Shown: piece after piece, positions 51,325 through 62,356 of the stretch
Layout: every line of letters starts with the position of its first letter
How positions within the stretch are numbered: the first letter of the stretch is position 1
Assembly (NCBI RefSeq): GCF_901709675.1
Contig: NC_051100.1
Location: forward strand, 6,758,001 to 6,822,000
Length of the DNA: 64,000 nt
From: Syngnathus acus
Taxonomy: Eukaryota > Chordata > Actinopteri > Syngnathiformes > Syngnathidae
Direction of reading: 5' to 3'
Translations under genes and position numbers: made by a program
The notes under the pieces: generated by a model
The model's input: the letters and a program-made list of their open reading frames with translations, nothing else
The model's database searches: none
Told to the model about the DNA's origin: nothing

Positions 51325-54056
51325 TCATAGGATATTTTGGGCTATTGCATTAAATGTGCGTACTTTGCTCACATCTGCCACCTTCAGGCTGTACTCGGGT
51401 ACCGTGAGAGAAGCACCCATTGTCACGCTGCTGTTCCTGCAGGGCAAAAGAAATAAATCACTTTTGTAATTGACGGGATAAACCAGATAATAGCACATTG
51501 GTAAAATGATCAGTTAAAAAAAAAAAATCATTCCTCTCGAACTTCATTGAGTACTTCTAATTTAATCCGTAACAAACCTACATAGCTGAGGAAGAATGGC
51601 CAATCGGAGACAGAAGGTATCTTCGCCAAGGTGTCAAATATTTACTGTGCTCACAGGCATGTACACAGCTGCAGCCAAATGTTTGCCTTCTAGAATTTGG
51701 CTTCAGGAAATTTACGTAAAATGGTGGATTATCCAGTTGGAAAATAAGGCAGATGGACCTCGGGCAGGTGAGAGTATTCTGAAAAATTGCACAGTACCAA
51801 TATTGCTGCTAAACAGGCATGTATATTGATTTTTTATTGATTAGGCATTCCCACAAATAACATTCAGTGTTATTGTAATAGTGTTATGACTAAATCACAC
51901 TGCCAAAATATGTAGCAGCTAATGTAACCACAACTAAGAACTCTTAGACTAGTATGAGGGCTTTGGTCTGAGACTCAGGTGGGGGGAAGGTAAGGCCAAA
52001 AGGCTAAAATAAAACCTTGTGAACAGTTTTCTAACTGCAAATTCCGCCACTAGCTGAAGATACACACAAACAAACCTGAATTTCATGGCAGAATCTCTGC
52101 TGGAGCGAGCAGAGCAGTGGAACTCTTGAGCGCCCGATCCCTCTAGAATTCTTTGGAGATTTCGCTCTGTGATGCCACCGCCTGCATTACAAAGATTAAA
52201 GATCAAACTTGGTTTCATATTTTTGAACTCACATTATCTATTTACACTAGAGGAGAAAAATATTAACACTAACCTGGCATGATGGTAATTCTGCCTTTAG
52301 CCTGGAGGAGAAGAGTTACGAGTTAAAATGCAGGTATGGTGTAGCGGAACCTCTAAGGTTACCTAAATAGCATTCAGAATTTCTGCAACATTTTTCGGAA
52401 AACTACGCCTCTGAACCTAGCTGAGATAGGATCACCTGTGATCCTAAAGTGGACTAGCGCTAAAGAAAATTGATGGAATGAGGGCTGAGTGTGACCCCGT
52501 AACAGATTCATTCTATTTTCCTTTTCAAGGTCAACCAATGAGACCTTTGAGGGAGCACATACTTGTTCTACGAGACGCTTAATGAGAGGGAGACCCTCCA
52601 ATGCAGAGTTTTCACAGCCACTGGTCAGCACGCGCTGGAAACCTAGCGACACCAGCGTTTCCAGGGCAACCGCTTCATCACAGACCATGTCAAAAGCTGG
52701 AGAATGCAAAAAGAACCCAAAAACAAAACAATAAATCAATATTTGGTTTCCGCCCCAGTGCTATGGTAAAAAATAATGGAAGGTGAAATAAGCTTGAGCA
52801 CAGTACCTCGGTGGAAAGTGACAGGTAAAGGACGAGCAGCAGCTAGAGAGAAAAGGAGAACATTTTAATATTAAAACTTCAGGTTTTATTTATTTTTTGA
52901 TAATCTTTGATTTATTTTAATGATTAAAACCCTTACTCTCGTTTTGGATGCACGCTACTATGCTACTGAATTTTAATGTCAGTCTCATGGTGGTCCTTGG
53001 ATAGCCAAATCTTTTTTGAGATGGTCGCTACTTCGTGTAATAAGTTGAAGAACCACTGGAATAGCAATTAAAATATCTGCACTATTCTGAGGTTTGGACC
53101 TTAGCACTCACATTCTGTGTGGACTCAGCGTGTTTGCTCCCTCTGCTTATGTGGGTTTCTCAAGTTGTATAGGAATTTCAAAAAGTTCAAGTGCAAATGC
53201 AATTAAATGAAGACTCTAAACTGCTCATAGATATAAGAATGAGTGACAAAGCCTCTAGTCCAGGGTATACTCTGCTTCTTGCCCAAATTTAATCGGGACA
53301 GGTTCAGTCTCACCCACAACCTGACGATGGATGCTCGTAATATATCATAAATTAGAAGATATTCCAAATTATACAGGTTTACATTACCCAGAAAGTCCAT
53401 ACAGAGCTGTGCATCCACCTGCCCATCTTCCGTCAAGGCTCCCAACACAAATCCGTCAGCCCCGTGATTCTTCATCACCTCCACGTCTTTCATCATCACC
53501 TCCACTTCCCAGTCCGAGTAAAGGAAATCGCCTCCACGGGGACGAATCATCACATAGACTGGGATTTTGACCAATGTTTTTACAATCTGGAGTAGGCCTG
53601 TGTGTGTAGATTAATGAGTACATTTAATAGCCAATTGACCATTTTATGTCCCAAAAGAATGTTCTCACCAAGACTGGGAGTGAGCCCTCCTTCCATAAGA
53701 CTACAACATAGCTCAAGTCGGCCAGCACCTGCCAGTAGATGACAGATTTCAGGAGGTCACAACATACAACTCAATTCCCTGTACCCTCTTATCACTTGCG
53801 TGCATATTTGGATGATGTCGTCAACCGATGACCTCTGCACTGTTATGTTCCAAACTCGTGTCTGATTTAATTTTAATCTCTACGTTCAAGTGGAACGACT
53901 CTTAGTATGTACTCGGGTTTCCAAGAATGCCATGTGATTGTTGTTTATTTCTTAGATTGAAGCACACTCAACTAACGACTACCAACCTCCTCGTTCCGCA
54001 TTGACGGCAGACTCCACGGAGTCCACACACACCTCCATTAGAAAGCCCTCTGCCAT
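51325..54056 (-). CDS. cutc: Copper homeostasis protein CutC homolog
   Basis: CutC-family proteins are TIM-barrel proteins linked to copper handling; the enzymatic role is unsettled. Eight exons in phase: 53987–54056, 53669–53728, 53388–53597, 52807–52842, 52563–52696, 52274–52301, 52076–52181, 51325–51436. They give 251 residues (human 273, the difference being an N-terminal extension). The order of family motifs is complete: MAEGFLMEVCVDSVESAVNA, ELCCSLMEGGLTPSLG, VMIRPRGGDFLYS, GALTEDGQVD, PLPVTFHRAFDMV, LTSGCENSALEGLPLIKRL, IMPGGGITERNLQRILEGSG, EFHCSARS, and a C-terminus ending FNAIAQNIL. Two exons are very small (36 and 28 bases). The start was chosen as the first ATG in frame; no in-frame ATG was seen just upstream. 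It is divergent from cox15 across a shared promoter interval. Confidence 0.95.
53113..53161 (+). repeat. Degenerate fish repeat fragment in cutc intron 3
   Basis: TGTGGACTCAGCGTGTTTGC followed by TCCCTCTGCTTATGTGGGTT resembles a widespread teleost repeat (TTTGCATGTTCTCC…GCGTGGGTTTTCTCC). It is partial and diverged. Confidence 0.5.
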
Positions 54057-54630
54057 AATTATGCCAGATCGTTCACAAAGGAGACAAGAGTTCTTTGGTA
54101 CTGATGTTTACTGTGACCGTGGAACTGGTGAGACAAATGGACATAAACTTAGGTTTACAAAACATGCACATCAAATACAAAAGTAAAACATACATATCAC
54201 TTTGGCCAGCAAGTGAACAATCGGGTACTTTACTTGAAGTGTTTGACTTCTTAACTTGATGATGCGTACGCGGTCAGGTTGTTTACTATCAAGCTGCTGC
54301 ATAACGTCACACCGGGAGTGTTTTTACCGGAAACAGGAAGTGCCCACGAAGTTAGCTTTACTTTCGGTTTATATCGCAACTTACTATTAACAATACACTG
54401 CTACAAACTACGTAAAAATAACACAAAATGAAAATATATTCACACAAAAATAATTTGCGCATCATATAAAATCGATTGAGGAAAAGAAAAGGCTCAGTGT
54501 TATGATGACGTCATGGGTTCAGAGTTGAAAGTTCAAGCCGGCGTTTTGCAACATGCTCGGCTAAATGCTTTCATAACATCTTCATCTGTGGCAAGATTCT
54601 TCTGCTTTGGTATAAATCAGAAATCCAATC
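54057..54630. promoter_or_regulatory. Shared (bidirectional) promoter interval of cutc and cox15
   Basis: Only 574 bases separate the two divergent start codons, so both 5' UTRs and promoters lie here. Visible motifs: ACCGGAAACAGGAAGTG at 54326–54342, with two GGAA cores as in tandem GABP/NRF-2 sites of cytochrome oxidase genes; a CRE half site ACGTCAC at 54304–54310; and a perfect palindromic CRE TGACGTCA at 54506–54513. No TATA box is evident for either gene. Motifs are seen; their use is inferred. Confidence 0.7.
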
Positions 54631-56815
54631 ATGTTACTAGCTTCTATAAGGACAACCTTACTAAATGGTTGCAGACGAACTGGGGGTGGAATTCACAGTA
54701 ACGTAAGTAGATACTTATGGGCTAATTGCTAAAGTCTAGTTAGCCGAGAAGTGTGGTGGAAAAAGGTTATATTCAAAGTGAGAAATACCAGTTTTTGAAA
54801 TAATTTGGTGTTAAATGTACTCGGGTTATTTACACGTAAAACCCAGATATAAGAATAACCCTACATGTGTGTCATGGACAGGGTGCACAGTACCGACAGT
54901 GGCTGGTGAGAAGGAGCCACAGCACCATCACAGCCGAGGCAGGGGCTTCGTCCTCCCCATCAGCAGCAGTCAGTGTTCCCAATGCAACCACAAACAGGAC
55001 AGTTGGTCGCTGGTTACTTGGCTGCAGCGGTCTTGTTGTTGGTGCTGTTGTCCTTGGTGGCGTCACACGGTAAAAACAATGTACATGCTTGTCATCTGTG
55101 TGTCAAAGTTCTGTCATTTGATGATTCATTTACAGAATCTGTTGAATCAATCAGGCTAACCGAATCCGGCTTGTCTATGGTTGACTGGCATCTAGTGCGA
55201 GAGATGAAACCTCCACAGTCGCAGGCAGAGTGGGAAGCAGAGTTTTCCAAATACCAGCAGTTTCCCGAATTCAAGATGTAAGATTTTTTTTTTCTTCTTC
55301 TGTTAATATCAAGGATTTTAAAAGTGCCAGACTGAGTTCATAAAACATGTACAATACGTGGGTGCTTTGACCCATATCACCTTTAAGCATCCATTATCCT
55401 CACAGAATGAACCATAACATGACTTTACCGGAGTTTAAGTTCATCTTCTACATGGAGTGGGGTCATCGAATGTGGGGTAGGCTTGTGGGACTGGCCTACA
55501 TCCTCCCCACTGTGTACTTCTGGAGGAAAGGCTACTTCACTCGCTCCATGAAGGGGAAAGTGCTTGGGCTATGTGGATTTGTCTTTTTTCAGGTGAGTTG
55601 CACATCATGCAATCACTTCCATTAAAAGATGCATTAACAGAAATTGTGTGTGTGTCTCTTTTGTCAGGGCCTGTTGGGTTGGTACATGGTCAAAAGTGGT
55701 CTGGAGGAGAAGCCAGAGTCACATGACATCCCGCGAGTCAGTCAGTATCGACTCAGCGCCCACCTTGGTTCTGCCTTACTCCTTTACTGTGCCAGTCTGT
55801 GGACCGGCCTTAACCTACTTCTGCCTGCCCACAAGGTAATCTCTTGAATACGTAGATCTACCACTCTGCTTTTATTTATGAATAACTGACTGCTGTTTTG
55901 TCCTTCTGCACAAGTTGGCGGAAACCAAACGCCTCATGCAGCTTCGGAGGTTTGCCAAGGGAACAGGTGGACTCGTCTTCCTCACAGCTCTTTCAGGTCA
56001 GCTTTGGAGAGAAATGTACCCCCCCCCCACGCTCCATAAATATTGCTTATCATTTGAATGAGAGAAATATTAACTTATTGACTGTAACAATATTATAGAT
56101 GAGTAAAGCATATTTGCATTTAAAAGTAAAAACAACAAACAAGGCATTATAAATATATTTGAAATTCGAAAAACATAAATATGGAAACTATTTTTAGGTT
56201 CTGCATTCTCAAACTATATTTTGCTCAGAAAATCCACTTTTTTCTCTTGAAAAAAATCATTCACTCTTTACAGGTGCTTTTGTGGCCGGTTTGGATGCCG
56301 GCTTAGTGTATAACTCCTTCCCTAAAATGGGTGAACGTTGGGTCCCTGATGACCTGCTGGCCTTCTCCCCCACGCTCAAGAACTTCTTTGAGAACCCCAC
56401 GACGGTGCAGTTTGACCACAGGATCTTAGTACGTCATATTACTCACATGGAGGATATCAAGTTTGCTTGCTTGTCTCACAAAATGTTGATGTCTCTTTTT
56501 TTTCCCCCAGGCAATCTCCTCTTTGACGGCCATCACTGGGCTGTATGTGTTCTCCAGAAGGATGCTGCTGCCCAGGAGAGCTAAGATAGCCATCAGCCTC
56601 CTCACAGCAATGGCATACGGACAGGTAGGCCCACACATAGCTAGACAAACGGCAACATTTTCATCTGGGCCTTTGTTCCCTAGGTTGCACTGGGGATTAG
56701 CACCCTTTTACTCTACGTGCCCACTCCGCTGGCAGCAACTCACCAGTCTGGATCCGTGGCGCTGCTCTCGCTGGCCATTTGGGTTCTGGCCGAGCTCCGG
56801 AAGATGCCTAAATAA
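54631..56815 (+). CDS. cox15: Heme A synthase COX15
   Basis: COX15 is the mitochondrial inner-membrane enzyme oxidising heme O toward heme A, the cofactor of cytochrome c oxidase. Nine exons in phase: 54631–54702, 54882–55069, 55155–55277, 55406–55592, 55668–55835, 55915–55996, 56274–56428, 56511–56624, 56684–56815. They give 406 residues (human 410). The first 24 residues ([20 protein letters not shown]…) are Arg-rich and lack acidic residues, as in a mitochondrial presequence. This exon was found by working back in frame from the splice junction and is the least certain. Then come [20 protein letters not shown] and [12 protein letters not shown]. The presumed heme-binding histidines are all present: GHRMWGR (about H148), LSAHLGS (about H222), QFDHRIL (about H322) and ATHQSG (about H383). 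It is divergent from cutc and convergent with kcnip2. Confidence 0.95.
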
Positions 56816-57640
56816 TGATGGAAGCATTCTGGATTTGCTACTTCTGAAGCTTGGGGAAATGGCAGGTTTCTTTTCAAACAAGCCACTCAAGAAGACAAAT
56901 AAGATGAAACATCTATGCACACAATCTACAGCCATTTCTTCAAAATGATTCAAACTAGGGTATCGTGTTTCCTCAAATAGCGGATGTCCATTTTCATCTA
57001 CGACAGATGTGTCATCCACAAATAAACGCCTCGCTCAAATTTGCCCATCTCTTTTCCTATCAGAGAAAAAAAGGGACATTAATCAGTTCAGTTCTTAGAC
57101 GCTGTTGTTTTCACATCAGCATTGGTTTGACTTAATGGCTGAAAAAGTCTGTTGCTCGCAAAGCATTTAAACATTCCTGTGAAGATTTACTATTTGTTCT
57201 GACCCGTGTCCCTCGGTTCATTTCGCCTTAATAATCATATTAACTTGTTTTAAAAATCTGTGAAAAATGATTATAATATAACAATCATGAAATAAAACGT
57301 GAACTCTAAAGGGCATCCTTGGCCACTATTTGAGGAAATAAGACAACACAATTACAGCATTTAGTGTTCCAGCCACACAATTTCATGTTGGTTTGACTGG
57401 ATTGTTTGTCAAGACTGAATTTCTGTTTATGAACCCACTTGCACATGCTTTGAATGCAATTATCAAGTTATATTTGTGTCTCCGTCACTTAACTGCCGAA
57501 GCTCTTGGAATTTTTACTGTATAAAATGTTTATTGAAATCATGATGTTCTTCTTGATGACAGTGATGATAAATTATGGATAGATGTTTTTATTCCTTGAA
57601 TTATTTCAATAAAATGTACAGTCTTAAAACAACTGGAGTC
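56816..57640 (+). other. cox15: cox15 3' UTR
   Basis: Non-coding sequence after the TAA stop. Three AATAAA signals on the plus strand (57021–57026, 57291–57296, 57608–57613) suggest alternative 3' ends, the last lying about 50 bases from the opposing kcnip2 signal. Confidence 0.65.
57608..57613 (+). terminator. Distal poly(A) signal of cox15
   Basis: AATAAA followed about 25 bases later by a TG/T-rich stretch near 57640–57670. It is the last signal before the convergent kcnip2 end. Confidence 0.6.
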
Positions 57641-57663
57641 CAGTTTGCATAGTAATTGTGAAT

Positions 57664-57669
57664 TTTATT
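57664..57669 (-). terminator. Poly(A) signal of kcnip2
   Basis: TTTATT on plus (AATAAA on minus), convergent with the cox15 signal at 57608–57613. The assignment is positional. Confidence 0.6.
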
Positions 57670-58012
57670 GTCTGTACAAAATATACATATTTAGAATTAA
57701 CTATTTAGAGGCGCGCTAACAAAAATGGGTACAACAGACTAGTAGATATTTTTTAAAATCCTAGACCAAGTACATGCGAAGAACAGAGAGCTTTGATTGT
57801 GAGAGCTGACGAGCGGCAAGGGCCAATCAGAGCTAAAACACTCGTTGGAAAAACATTCAAATTAATGCTAAAAGGTTGGAAGTGTTTATTAGGATTCAAA
57901 AATTTACTATGATTAGAATTCTTTCAATCACAGAAAAGTGATCATTATTGCTGTCTATTGTCCTCTCAATTTCTTTGTGCACTTGGATATTTTTTAAAAT
58001 TAAAGACATTTT

Positions 58013-58026
58013 GGGGGGGGGGGGGG
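58013..58026 (+). repeat. Poly-G tract (14 G)
   Basis: Fourteen consecutive G on the plus strand, so a C run in the kcnip2 3' UTR. It is likely length-polymorphic. Confidence 0.85.
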
Positions 58027-59097
58027 AAACAGTATATCATATAACCAACCTCCTATCACATCTCTGACTGGTCCTTGCCAATTACCAACATGGTCTTTCT
58101 TCAGATGTAGACGAAGTGGGTCTCCTCTCATGAATTTTTTTCTTTGGTGTTCCAGAGAAAATTGGAGCAAGATGGGGGAGAGGTGGTGTTGGAAAATGTT
58201 GAGATTTTTCGCTCATTCACTAATTAAACATACATCTTTTTTAATTCACAATGTGGCCTAATTCAGGAGTTTTCAAAGTGTGAGTGTTTTTTTTTTGTTG
58301 CTTTAAAGACCCTGCTATAATCACATGACTCATCTGATCACAAATTCACAAACACAGCCTGCAGTCTATTAAACTCCCCACAAATGTTTCATTAAAGGCT
58401 AGAACCAGTGGGGTGGTCTGTCAACTATGGTGCATGATAGTCAGGAGACACCTACAGCTAAGACGGATATGGTTTGAAAGGCCAGAAGTCATTGTCGCAG
58501 AATCACCTGAATGGAGAAGGGTGTTGTTCCCAGTCGATTCCTCCGTATAGGCAAGATGGAGACATCACGATCATTCTTGTTGCACATGCACTTTGCACAA
58601 GGGGTGGGGGGGTGAGGCACCTGTGGATGACCAGGAAACAGCAGACGGGCAAGCGGACTTTGGAGCGTGTCGGTAAATAACGTCATGGTCGGATATAGTG
58701 ACATCATCATGCGATATTGAAATCCGTTCCGATCGAGTTTGAGCCTTGGAATCTTTGAGACACCCTGGAATCTCCCAGGAATGACGCATTTCCTCTCCCC
58801 AGGATTATGTGCGTCACATTCCCTTTTATTTCGCAGCGGCTCCACATGCACCAAGTCAGTGATGAGGTTTTGGTGGGCCGGCATCCTCACTTGGAGTGCC
58901 ACCCCTCCAGCAGGAAGAGAAGAAGATGTGGAAATAGAAGAGGTTGGTGGGGAGGGCGAGGGTGTTGGGTTTGTGCTAGTGTCTGTGAGCCCGCTGCTTG
59001 CCTTCTTTTCCCCGTGTTCCTCCACACTGCCTGATGAGGAGTGGACTTCCATAGTTGCTTCTTCGTGGACTGTTGCTTCCCATCCAGAGGAGCTCAA

Positions 59098-59141
59098 CAC
59101 ACACCCACTCACACATGCACACACATGCATACACACACACG
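59098..59141 (+). repeat. CA-rich simple repeat
   Basis: An interrupted ACACAC / ACACATGC array just downstream of the kcnip2 stop codon, on the plus strand. Confidence 0.8.
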
Positions 59142-59219
59142 CTTCCTCCTCCAACCCTGATTAATTTATCCCCCCCTACACACACACACAAACGCTGGGA
59201 CCAGCACCCTTCCTGGTCC

Positions 59220-62200
59220 TTAGATGACATTGTCAAACAGCTGCATGGACTGCATGATGTTCTCATCCTGAGGACAAAACAACAATTTTTCAGATGAAGC
59301 TATCAATCTACTATTCTATCTATCTCATTACATTAGTGATTGCCAGACAGTCTAGCTCGCCATCTATTCGTGCTTTACCTTTTTACACGACTCAATGAAT
59401 TCCTCGATTGTAACCACTCCATCTTTATTTCGATCCATTTTCTGAAAGGGGGCGAGAGGGTGGGGGAGACAGCAGCAGCCAGAGATTTAATCATCGCAAA
59501 AGAAATACTGCACATTGGCAATAATTCCTATTCGTTTGTTTGTTGACCTGGAAAAAGTTCTCTACATGCTCTCTGGGGGCATCATCCTGCATAGTGGGAT
59601 ACGTGTACTTCCCCATCATGTCGTAGATGGATGTCATGATGTCCAGCATCTCCTGCAAAGAGAAAGTACTGTGAGTGATGGGGAATACATTAGTGTAGAT
59701 CCAAGCACCAAAACCAGAAGCTATCATTTGAGATCTGATGAGACAACATTAGAATTAGAATCTATGAACACAGCAAAAATGTAAACAGGCCAATACAGAT
59801 ATCTTTGTGAAAAATAGTTTTTAAGTTTATCCATAGAGGAATGATAATATATTACATGATTATTCAGTCCAAAATCAGCTTTGTAAATGGAAACATCATT
59901 ATTGTAGCAGACTGTTTTGCATAATACAGACGTAAGGTTAATGAGCTGAGTGAATCTGATTAAATAATTGACATGAAAAAAACAGAGAGAAGAAAACGCA
60001 CATCTTTGGTGATGCAGCCATCCTTGTTTAGGTCGTAGAGGTTAAAGGCCCAGTTTAAGCGGTCGTTAATGGTCCCTCTCAAGATGATAGACAGACCAAA
60101 TACAAAGTCCTGACACAGTACGAAATATATTAGTACGAATCTTACAACAGCAACAGCATGCATATGTGACCAAGGGTGTCTGATATAGAAAGAATAAAAA
60201 AAATAACCTCAAAGCTAACCGAACCGTTCTTGTCAGTGTCAAAGGCTTCAAACAGGAAATGCGCATACGTACTTGAATCTGTAAAGATGCAGCACAAACG
60301 TAAATTAACTGGAAATTGAGATTAGCAACACGCGAGATATACAGCAGCGTATCTCAACACTCGCGTAGTGGAGGATTACTGTATATCCTTTGTGCCTCAC
60401 CTCCCTGGGGAAAGAACTGTGAGTAGATGTTCTTAAAGTTGTCCTCATTCACTACACCACTCGGACATTCCTGGCAAATAAAAAGAAAACGATATAGACA
60501 AATAAATAACTTTTCTTTATAATAATAATAATTTATTATTTCTGTTTCCCAAAAGTTAGCATACATTTTTGAAGCCTCTGTAAAGAACCTGCAGCTCCTT
60601 CTTGGTGAACTTGGTTTGCTCCTGCAGCTTATCCATGCTTTCGGGCCGGTGGCACACGGTGGAGAGCTCAAAGTCATCTTCTATGCTGTCTGTGTGAGAC
60701 ACACACACTGTCGTGTTAGTATTACAACAAGCATGTAAGTCTATATCTCACGCAAAGCTAAAGTCACAGTATGATGACTACCAACTGAGTATTTAGGAAA
60801 AGCAAGTTGAAAAAAGAAAAAAAATACAAGCTGAAACCAAGTTTTAGAGTGAGTTGAGGAGAAGCAGACAGTGCGATTAAAACTTGTGCAGACATCATAA
60901 CCAGCAGACATTACACATTTTATTCTCACTCAACTCCGAGCTCGACCTCCAGATCCCATTACCTTTATAACCCATTCAAATGTACAATAAAAACTCTGTC
61001 GGTGTGCATAAATATCTCTCTCTCTCTATTGCTCTAACAAATAAACATGCACATGCATCACTGGATATGAGCTAGGATTTTTTTTTTTTTTGCCGGGCGG
61101 TGGAAGGGTCATGGGGAGCAGAGTCTGCAAAACAAACAATTTTTTTTTACAAACCCCACAATTTATTTTCATATGCTGGTAAAGAATAATGAAGTGTTTC
61201 CTGTAGAGGACATGTGGAAATAGGGGAAATTAAAATCCTGTAAAAGGGAAAAATATCCAAAAGTCACTTAGCTCCTGAGGGGTCCAAGCATATTTACCCC
61301 GCCACTGACATGCGCACACACACACATGCTTTCAGACACAGTATTTTCTCAGTCTTGCCATGTCCTAAATAGCAAAAAATCGGTCATGCGCACATTAAAG
61401 AGCTGACTGTCTCTGAACTAACTCTGGAGCTAACCAAAACAGCAACATCTTGGCAAGCACTAAGAATGGAAACCTCTGCCAAGTTATTAACAACAACAAA
61501 CTGCTTGCAGTCATTGTGGAGCTACAGTCATTTTTTTAAACACAAATACGAATAATTATATATTAATACCAGAGTAAATTATTGAGAAAAAGTAAAGTAA
61601 AATTAAATATTAAAATCCAAAATAAATGAGGCCTCAAAGTATAAGGTTTACTTCCTTGGACTGAATAAAACACGAGGAGGAACATGACAACATTAGAAGC
61701 ATGCAAAAAGAAATGCATGAAATAAAACAAAATAAAGGCCCATTTTAATTGAAATATCACACCCACGTTTGTTATTAGTATGTACAAAATATTCTAAATA
61801 CTCCAATACAAATCCAACCCTGATGCACATTTCTGACACATGCCAGAAGAATGTGACTTTCCAGTAGAAAAGACCAACATCCACAGCTCATTACATCTTT
61901 TTGTACTTAAACCTCAAACAGGAATACTGAATAAAATCTGATGAATCTAAATCGATAAAAATAAAATCTACCTCTACATTTGTGAACATACAAACCTTTG
62001 GACACCATTTGCTTAATCTGAGGAGTGGGACATTTCCGTTAAAAAAATAATGTACCAGCAAAAACAAAAATAATAGCAGTGTGTATCTGTGTTCCCAACA
62101 CTCCATATCGGGCATTTGAATATCCAATATGATGCTCAAGTGCTTTGTTAGGGCCACAGTGGCCAGAACATGTCAGCAGCAGTGAGGTATTCATCCCAGA

Positions 62201-62356
62201 GAGAGTCAGGACACATGAGGTCAAGTAAAAACGTGTATAGTCTGAAGGAGGACTTGCTTTGACTGATTGAGGGGGCGGCCGAGGGCGTGCAGCACGGCAG
62301 CAGCTTGAGGAATCGCTGCTTTATGCTTTTTTTGCTTTGGCTGTCGGAAGGATTGC
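59220..62356 (-). CDS. kcnip2: Kv channel-interacting protein 2 (KChIP2), lacking first exon
   Basis: KChIPs are EF-hand, neuronal-calcium-sensor proteins that bind the N-terminus of Kv4 channels and set A-type / transient outward K+ current. Eight exons: 62258–62356, 60565–60689, 60401–60470, 60208–60278, 60002–60109, 59548–59652, 59379–59441, 59220–59267 (stop 59220–59222). The upstream exon encodes [11 protein letters not shown], the palmitoylation-type double cysteine region specific to KChIP2, then PSISQ. The core begins [17 protein letters not shown]. Calcium loops are visible: [11 protein letters not shown] (EF2), [11 protein letters not shown] (EF3), [12 protein letters not shown] (EF4). 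The end, SMQLFDNVI, is identical to the mammalian C-terminus as recalled. About 229 residues are present; the first exon with the start codon must lie right of the window. The intron after 62258 appears to start with GC rather than GT. Confidence 0.93.
60690..62257 (-). other. kcnip2 intron
   Basis: A non-coding interval between the CC-motif exon and the core of kcnip2. It includes a short (TC)n run near 61014–61027 and T-rich stretches near 61078–61092 and 61140. No alternative exon was recognised. Confidence 0.75.
61014..61027 (+). repeat. Short (TC)n run
   Basis: TCTCTC dinucleotide run in the kcnip2 intron. Confidence 0.8.

Larger units (their letters stand above)
57641..59219 (-). other. 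kcnip2: kcnip2 3' UTR
   Basis: Sequence between the kcnip2 stop (59220–59222) and its likely poly(A) signal, about 1.56 kb. It has a 14-G run on the plus strand at 58013–58026 and a CA-rich block around 59098–59141. A 221-codon same-strand open frame at 58489–59154 lies wholly within it and has no recognised similarity. Confidence 0.6.

Noticed and set aside
54513-54701. 62-codon frame starting MGSELKVQAG just upstream of cox15, considered as the cox15 start
   Set aside because: It hits a stop before the exon 1 donor and is out of phase with exon 2. The frame that joins correctly begins at 54631 (MLLASIRTT).
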